From: Williamsia serinedens
GTDB taxonomy: Bacteria; Actinomycetota; Actinomycetes; Mycobacteriales; Mycobacteriaceae
Direction: 5' to 3'
DNA length: 64,000 bases
Assembly (NCBI RefSeq): GCF_024171725.1
Contig: NZ_JAMTCG010000002.1
Span: forward strand, 434,001-498,000
In this document: positions 59,840-64,000 of the stretch, piece by piece
Numbering within the stretch: position 1 is the first letter of the stretch
Layout of the letters: each line of letters opens with the position of its first letter
Position numbers and translations under genes: made by a program
Notes under the pieces: model-generated
Seen by the model: the letters and a program-made list of their open reading frames with translations, nothing else
Databases searched by the model: none
What the model was told of the DNA's origin: nothing

Positions 59840-61180
59840 GTGCCGAACGTGGGTTTCACCTCGACGCAGCTGGCGGCCCGCGCGGCCTACCTGTTGCGGG
59901 GCAACGACCTGGGAACGATGACCAGCGCCGCCCCCAAGCTCTACCCCCACATGTGGAGTTGGGACGCCGCCTTCGTCGCGGTCGGTCTCGCGCCGCTGTC
60001 GGTGGAACGTGCCGTGATCGAGATGGACACGCTGCTCTCGGCGCAGTGGAGCAACGGGATGATCCCGCACATCGTCTTCGCGAACGGCCGCGACGGGTAT
60101 TTCCCGGGCCCCGCGCGATGGGAGACCGCGCGGCTGGCCGCGCACGCGCCGACGTTCGTCGACACCTCGGGCATCACCCAGCCGCCCGTGCACGCGATCG
60201 CGGTGCAACGCATCCTCGACCACTCCCGACGGCGAGGACGCACCACCCGCCAGGCCGCCGACGAGTTCATCGATCGCCGCTGGGGGAACCTGGTGCGCTG
60301 GCACCGGTGGCTCGCGCACGCACGTGACCCCCAGGGTCGCGGTCGGATCACGCTGTTCCACGGGTGGGAGTCCGGCATGGACAACTCCCCCCGGTGGGAC
60401 GCGGCCTACGCGAACGTGGTCGTCGGGGACGATCTCCCGCCCTACCGACGGGCCGATCTCGACCACGTCGACGACTCGGCGATGCGTCCCAGCGACTCCG
60501 AGTACGACCGCTATCTCTGGCTCGTCGAACAGATGAAGCGCGCCCACTACGACGACGAGAAGCTCCCGCAGGTGATGGATTTCGCCGTCGAGGACGTGTT
60601 CGTCAGCGCCATCTTCGCCGTCGCGTGTGACGTCCTCGCCACCATCGGCGAGGACTACGCCAAGCCGAGGTCGGACGTCCGCGACCTCCGCGCATGGTCC
60701 GACAGGTTCCGCGCCGGCGTCGTCGCCGCGAGTTCGGAACGCAACGGGATGGCGCGCGACTTCGACCTCCGCGCCGGGCGATGGATCACCACCGAGACCA
60801 TCGCCGCGTTCGCGCCCCTCCTCTGCGGCGGCCTGCCCCGCGACCGCGAGCGGACACTGGTGCGTGTCTTCGACGGACCGCGCTTCTGCGGCCACCCCGA
60901 CCTGCGGTACGTGGTGCCGCCGTCGACGTCGCCGATCTCCCCGGACTTCCGACCCAAGGAGTACTGGCGCGGTCCGGTGTGGCCGGTGATGACGTGGTTG
61001 TTCTCGTGGGCGTTCGCGCGGCGGGGCTGGCCCGAACGCGCGGTCAGGTTGCGCGACGAGGGTCTGCGACAGGCGCAGGACGGGTCGTTCGCCGAGTACT
61101 ACGAGCCGTTCACCGGCGAGCCGCTCGGCAGCATGCAACAGAGCTGGACGGCGGCCGCCGTCTTGGACTGGCTCGACTGA
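59840..61180 (+). CDS. ggh: Glucosylglycerate hydrolase (GH63)
   Basis: A 446-residue (alpha/alpha)6-barrel glycosidase. FTSTQLAARAAYLLRGNDLGTMTSAAPKLYPHMWSWDAAFVAVGLAPLS, AQWSNGMIPHIVF and the end MQQSWTAAAVLDWL match mycobacterial GgH. The acid Asp is in W-S-W-D-A-A, and the general base Glu is likely in the F-A-E-Y-Y-E-P segment. The enzyme splits glucosylglycerate, a solute stored under nitrogen limitation, into glucose and glycerate. From GTG 59840 the length equals the M. hassiacum enzyme as I recall it. ATG 59780, with a better AGGA site, would add 20 residues. The 165-base gap upstream holds a CACGATCGTG palindrome at 59730-59739. Confidence 0.88.
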   Translation: MPNVGFTSTQLAARAAYLLRGNDLGTMTSAAPKLYPHMWSWDAAFVAVGLAPLSVERAVIEMDTLLSAQWSNGMIPHIVFANGRDGYFPGPARWETARLAAHAPTFVDTSGITQPPVHAIAVQRILDHSRRRGRTTRQAADEFIDRRWGNLVRWHRWLAHARDPQGRGRITLFHGWESGMDNSPRWDAAYANVVVGDDLPPYRRADLDHVDDSAMRPSDSEYDRYLWLVEQMKRAHYDDEKLPQVMDFAVEDVFVSAIFAVACDVLATIGEDYAKPRSDVRDLRAWSDRFRAGVVAASSERNGMARDFDLRAGRWITTETIAAFAPLLCGGLPRDRERTLVRVFDGPRFCGHPDLRYVVPPSTSPISPDFRPKEYWRGPVWPVMTWLFSWAFARRGWPERAVRLRDEGLRQAQDGSFAEYYEPFTGEPLGSMQQSWTAAAVLDWLD

Positions 61181-61197
61181 GGGTATGACGGTCTCTT

Positions 61198-61479
61198 GTG
61201 ACCGACAGAGACCTGACCATCCGCATCGGACGCGACGAGCTGATCGTCCGTCAGAGGTGGGAGGCCGCGAGCATCGCCAACGACTTCCTCATCGCCGTCT
61301 GGTTCGTGATCGGCAGCGTGCTGTTCTTCTGGGAGTCGACGACCTTCGCCGCGACGTGGTTCTTCCTGATCGGCAGCATCCAGTTCCTCATCCGCCCGGC
61401 CATCCGGCTGAGCCGACGGTTCCACCTGCAGCGCATCCGCGGCGGGCAGGTCCAGGCCGACAGCGCCGACGACTACTGA
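61198..61479 (+). CDS. YrhK-like small membrane protein
   Basis: A 93-residue protein with two helices (ANDFLIAVWFVIGSVLFFW and TWFFLIGSIQFLIRPAIRLSRRFH), the paired pattern of the YrhK domain. It begins at GTG 61198, 17 bases after the hydrolase stop, and so is probably co-transcribed with it. Its end overlaps the convergent DUF421 gene by seven bases. Confidence 0.72.
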   Translation: MTDRDLTIRIGRDELIVRQRWEAASIANDFLIAVWFVIGSVLFFWESTTFAATWFFLIGSIQFLIRPAIRLSRRFHLQRIRGGQVQADSADDY

Positions 61480-61958
61480 TCGTCGTCGATCACCGTCACC
61501 GCGCCCTTGGGCTCGACGATCGCCCACCGCACCGTGGCCGCCGAGAAGTGTCCGTGGCGGCGGAGGATGCCGTCGAGATCGGCGTCGGTGAGCCCGGCGC
61601 GTCGTGCCGCCCGGCGGTTCACGTGTCCGTGCTCCACGAGCACCCTGATCGGTGGATCCACCAGTCGCGCCACCCCGGGGAGGAACCTCGCGCGGGTGAG
61701 CGCCGAATGAGCGGCCAGCAGCGCGACGAGGGCGACGGAACCGACGAGGCAGGAGGTGTCCGCCGCGGTGGCGGTGCGGCCCACGATCGCACCGATGGCG
61801 ACGGCGGCGGCCCAGTCGTACGGCGCGAACTCGGCGATGGTGCGGCGCTCGGAGAGGCGTAGCGCGATCGCCGCGGTCGCGAACATCGCCACCGTCTTGA
61901 CTGCCGTAAGCACCAACCGGCCGGCGTCGCCGACGAGTTGGTCGGTGAATGAGGTCAT
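61473..61958 (-). CDS. DUF421 (YetF-like) membrane protein
   Basis: A 161-residue protein with three N-terminal helices (TAVKTVAMFATAAIALRLSERRTIAEFAPYDWAAAVAIGAIVGRTAT, VALVALLAAHSAL) and a YetF-type cytosolic domain (LVEHGHVNRRAARRAGLTDADLDGILRRHG, then WAIVEPKGAVTVI). The R-T-x-A-E-F-x-x-(F/Y)-D and E-x-x-G-x-x-x-V-I signatures are typical. Function is unknown. In-frame upstream ATGs exist, but 61958 matches the usual start. Confidence 0.85.
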   Translation of the reverse strand: MTSFTDQLVGDAGRLVLTAVKTVAMFATAAIALRLSERRTIAEFAPYDWAAAVAIGAIVGRTATAADTSCLVGSVALVALLAAHSALTRARFLPGVARLVDPPIRVLVEHGHVNRRAARRAGLTDADLDGILRRHGHFSAATVRWAIVEPKGAVTVIDDDQ

Positions 61959-62063
61959 GCCACCGGTGATGCCCCGGAGTGACGAGAAATGGGTAAAGGA
62001 ACTTTTACCCTTGGTCGTTCGTCGGGATGTCATGGACACCCCTGGTGCTGGGATGATGCACGC

Positions 62064-63419
62064 GTGATCGTCCTCGAGATCCTCGCCGGACTGCTGGTCG
62101 TCGTGGTCATCACGGCGTTCACCGGCTACTTCGTGGCGCAGGAGTTCGCGTACATGGCGGCCGACCGCTCGCGACTCGGCGCCGCAGCAGATGCCGGTGA
62201 CGGCGCCGCAGCGCGTGCGCTCACCGTCACCCGGCGCACGTCGTTCATGCTCTCCGGTGCGCAGCTCGGCATCACGGTCACCGGACTGCTCGTGGGGTAC
62301 GTCGCGGAACCGCTGATCGGTCAGGGGGTCGGCGAGCTCCTCGGCGGGATCGGTATCGGTACCGCCGTCGGCGTCACCATCGGCACCGTCGTCGCCGTCG
62401 TCGTCTCGACCGGCGTGCAGATGGTGTTCGGTGAGCTCTTCCCCAAGAACCTCGCGATCGCCCGGCCGGAGCCGGTCGCGCGGTGGTTGGCGCGGTCGAC
62501 CACGATCTACCTCTCGCTGTTCGGGTGGCTCATCTGGCTCTTCGACCAGTCGTCGAACCTGTTGCTGAAGGCTTTGAAGATCGAACCCGTCCACGACGTG
62601 GAACACTCGGCGACCCCGCGGGACCTCACCCACATCGTCGCCGCCTCACGGGCGACCGGCGAGATCGACGACGACACCTCGACGCTGCTCGACCGCATCC
62701 TCGACTTCCCCACGCGGACCGCCGATCACGCGATGGTGCCGCGCCCGCGCGTCGACACGCTGGCGGCCGACACACCGGTCGCCGAGGTTCGCGCGCGGAT
62801 GGCGACCGGTCACACGCGGTACCCCGTTCTCGGGTCCGACCCCGACGACCTGCGCGGCATCGTGTCGCTGCACGACCTGCTCGACGACTCCGTGACGGGT
62901 GTCGCCGCCGACGTCGCCCGACCGGCCGTCGCCGTCCCGACGTCGCTTCCTCTGCCGGAAGTGCTGCAGGAGATGGACACCCGGCGGGTACAGATGGTGG
63001 CGGTGATCGACGAGTACGGCGGGTTCGCGGGCATCCTCACCCGCGAGGACGTCGCCGAGGAGCTGCTCGGGGACATCGCCGACGAGCACGACGTCGTCGT
63101 GGCCGCGCTGCGGTCGTCCACGGAGTCGTCGTGGACCGTCCGGGGTGACCTGGCCGTCGACGAACTCGAGCGGCTGGTCGGGCACAAGCTCCCGGCCGGT
63201 GACCACGAGACCGTCGCGGGGGCGGTTCTCGCCGTGCTGCAACGTTTCCCGGAGACCGGTGAGACCGTCCTCGTCGATCTCGAGCCCGACCCGACGGAGG
63301 CCGCCCGCACCGACGACCACCCCCGCCGCACGCTGGCGTTCACCGTCCGTGAGGTGCGCCGACGGGTACCGGCCGTCGTCGAGGTCGACCTGCGCGAGGA
63401 CTCGGAGGTGCTGCGATGA
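62064..63419 (+). CDS. CNNM/CorC-type (hemolysin C family) membrane protein
   Basis: A 451-residue protein from GTG 62064. It has the DUF21/CNNM membrane domain (residues 1-190: FVAQEFAYMAADRSRL, SGAQLGITVTGLLVGYVAEP, FGELFPKNLAIARPE), two CBS domains (about 205-330; TRYPVLG, VQMVAVIDEYGGFAGILTREDV) and a C-terminal CorC_HlyC domain (VRGDLAVDELERLVG). These proteins export Mg2+ or Co2+ or support cation balance, with CBS domains binding adenine nucleotides. It overlaps the next, related gene by four bases, suggesting a heteromeric pair. Confidence 0.9.
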   Translation: MIVLEILAGLLVVVVITAFTGYFVAQEFAYMAADRSRLGAAADAGDGAAARALTVTRRTSFMLSGAQLGITVTGLLVGYVAEPLIGQGVGELLGGIGIGTAVGVTIGTVVAVVVSTGVQMVFGELFPKNLAIARPEPVARWLARSTTIYLSLFGWLIWLFDQSSNLLLKALKIEPVHDVEHSATPRDLTHIVAASRATGEIDDDTSTLLDRILDFPTRTADHAMVPRPRVDTLAADTPVAEVRARMATGHTRYPVLGSDPDDLRGIVSLHDLLDDSVTGVAADVARPAVAVPTSLPLPEVLQEMDTRRVQMVAVIDEYGGFAGILTREDVAEELLGDIADEHDVVVAALRSSTESSWTVRGDLAVDELERLVGHKLPAGDHETVAGAVLAVLQRFPETGETVLVDLEPDPTEAARTDDHPRRTLAFTVREVRRRVPAVVEVDLREDSEVLR

Positions 63420-64000
63420 GCAACCCGTGGGTCGTCCTGGCCGTCAGCGTCCTGCTGATCGCGGCAAGCGCATTCTTCGTCGCCGTCGAGTTCGCCCTGA
63501 TCGCCGCGCGCACGCACCGACTCGCGGAGGACGCGGCCACCAGTCGCTCCGCCCGTGCGGCCGTCCGCAGCGCCACCGACCTGTCGGTGCTGCTGGCGGG
63601 CGCGCAGCTGGGCATCACCGTGTGCACCCTCGCGCTCGGTGCCGTCACGAAACCCGCTGTGCACTATGCGTTGACGCCGCTCATCGAGGGCTGGGGTGCA
63701 CCCACCTGGGTCGCCGACGTCGCGGGGTTCGTCCTCGCGTTGGTCGTCGTCACCTTCCTGCACCTGGTCGTCGGTGAGATGGCGCCGAAGTCCTGGGCCA
63801 TCGCACACCCGGAGAAGTCGGCGATCCTGCTGGCGTTGCCGATGCGCGGCTTCCTGATCGTCACCCGCCCGCTCCTGTTGTCGCTCAACACGATCGCGAA
63901 CTGGTTCCTGCGCCGCGTCGGCGTCGAGCCCGTCGACGAGACGTCGTCGGGGCAGGACCCCGCCGCGCTGCGCCACCTGGTCGAGCACTCCGGGACCACC
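63416..64000 (+). CDS. Second CNNM/CorC-type membrane protein (partial, cut by window end)
   Basis: The first 195 residues of a CNNM-domain protein: FFVAVEFALIAARTHRLAEDA, AGAQLGITVCTLALGAVTKPAVH, VVGEMAPKSWAIAHPEKSA. It is paralogous to the previous gene and overlaps it (ATGA), the usual tandem arrangement in actinobacteria. The CBS region begins near the cut; its presence cannot be checked. Confidence 0.88.
   Translation, partial: MSNPWVVLAVSVLLIAASAFFVAVEFALIAARTHRLAEDAATSRSARAAVRSATDLSVLLAGAQLGITVCTLALGAVTKPAVHYALTPLIEGWGAPTWVADVAGFVLALVVVTFLHLVVGEMAPKSWAIAHPEKSAILLALPMRGFLIVTRPLLLSLNTIANWFLRRVGVEPVDETSSGQDPAALRHLVEHSGTT

Noticed and set aside
59414-61138. 574-codon minus-strand frame including the LuxR-like HTH
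   Set aside because: Only the last 86 codons look like a protein. The rest is the shadow of the glucosylglycerate hydrolase, so the gene is started at 59674.
1-64000. CRISPR arrays, rRNA, tRNA genes, prophage or insertion sequences
   Set aside because: No regularly spaced repeats, cloverleaf-like genes, capsid, terminase, integrase or transposase motifs were seen in reading the window; small RNAs cannot be excluded without computation.

Overview
The window is high-GC actinobacterial DNA, most likely from a mycolic-acid-containing member of the Mycobacteriales (Gordonia, Williamsia or Rhodococcus type). This rests on very high GC at third codon positions, frequent GTG starts, 4-base stop/start overlaps, and lineage-typical genes. 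These are a glucosylglycerate hydrolase, an EgtE-like lyase, a Ddn/F420-type nitroreductase-like protein, a KstR-type steroid operator, HspR/HAIR boxes before lon, and gene neighbourhoods that recall Mycobacterium tuberculosis Rv2249c-Rv2252 and Rv0037c-Rv0041. No rRNA, tRNA, CRISPR array, insertion sequence or integrase was recognised.

Layout. 1-3191: a tightly coupled operon (HAD tail, family 2 glycosyltransferase, acyl-CoA dehydrogenase-like protein, PIG-L deacetylase, NodS-like methyltransferase) that looks like a small glycoconjugate pathway. 3196-9108: Dps, a strong hairpin and DnaA-box-like cluster, then a divergent lipid cluster (diacylglycerol kinase and ether-lipid-synthase-like FAD enzyme against TetR and GlpD). 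9116-16441: mostly single genes (EgtE-like enzyme, acidic DxDGDG-repeat protein, MFS pump, MDR reductase with TetR, YqgE, Ddn-like, hemerythrin, MOSC). 16445-21672: a five-gene minus-strand operon with every junction overlapping by 4 bases (amino acid permease, FMN 2-hydroxyacid oxidase, RidA, methyltransferase, FAD oxidase). 21745-27286: MFS/TetR pair, an unusual MurE-like ligase, a DsbA-like protein, a bile-acid-symporter-family carrier and an SdpI-like protein. 27355-30186: leuS.

30187 to about 34060 is compositionally foreign: much more A/T, A/T-ending codons, a TTG start. It holds only two translationally coupled genes, an alpha/beta-hydrolase with an unknown C-terminal region and an 816-residue helical-repeat protein. 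This is the best candidate in the window for an undescribed, possibly defence-related, system.

34312-64000 returns to native composition: YoaK-like membrane protein, TfoX-like protein and HSL esterase, an ArsR/cation-efflux pair whose terminator hairpin lies inside the coding sequence, lon behind two HAIR boxes, GntR with a carboxymuconolactone-decarboxylase-like enzyme, three exported or membrane proteins of unknown function, TetR and a Tat-exported PhlG-like hydrolase, an MHS transporter, an amidase, a degenerate GGDEF protein, a KstR-box-preceded ketosteroid isomerase, a rhodanese, several small enzymes, a YceI remnant beside a DICT-domain regulator and a stand-alone LuxR-like HTH, the glucosylglycerate hydrolase, and a pair of CNNM/CorC-type proteins, the second cut by the window end.
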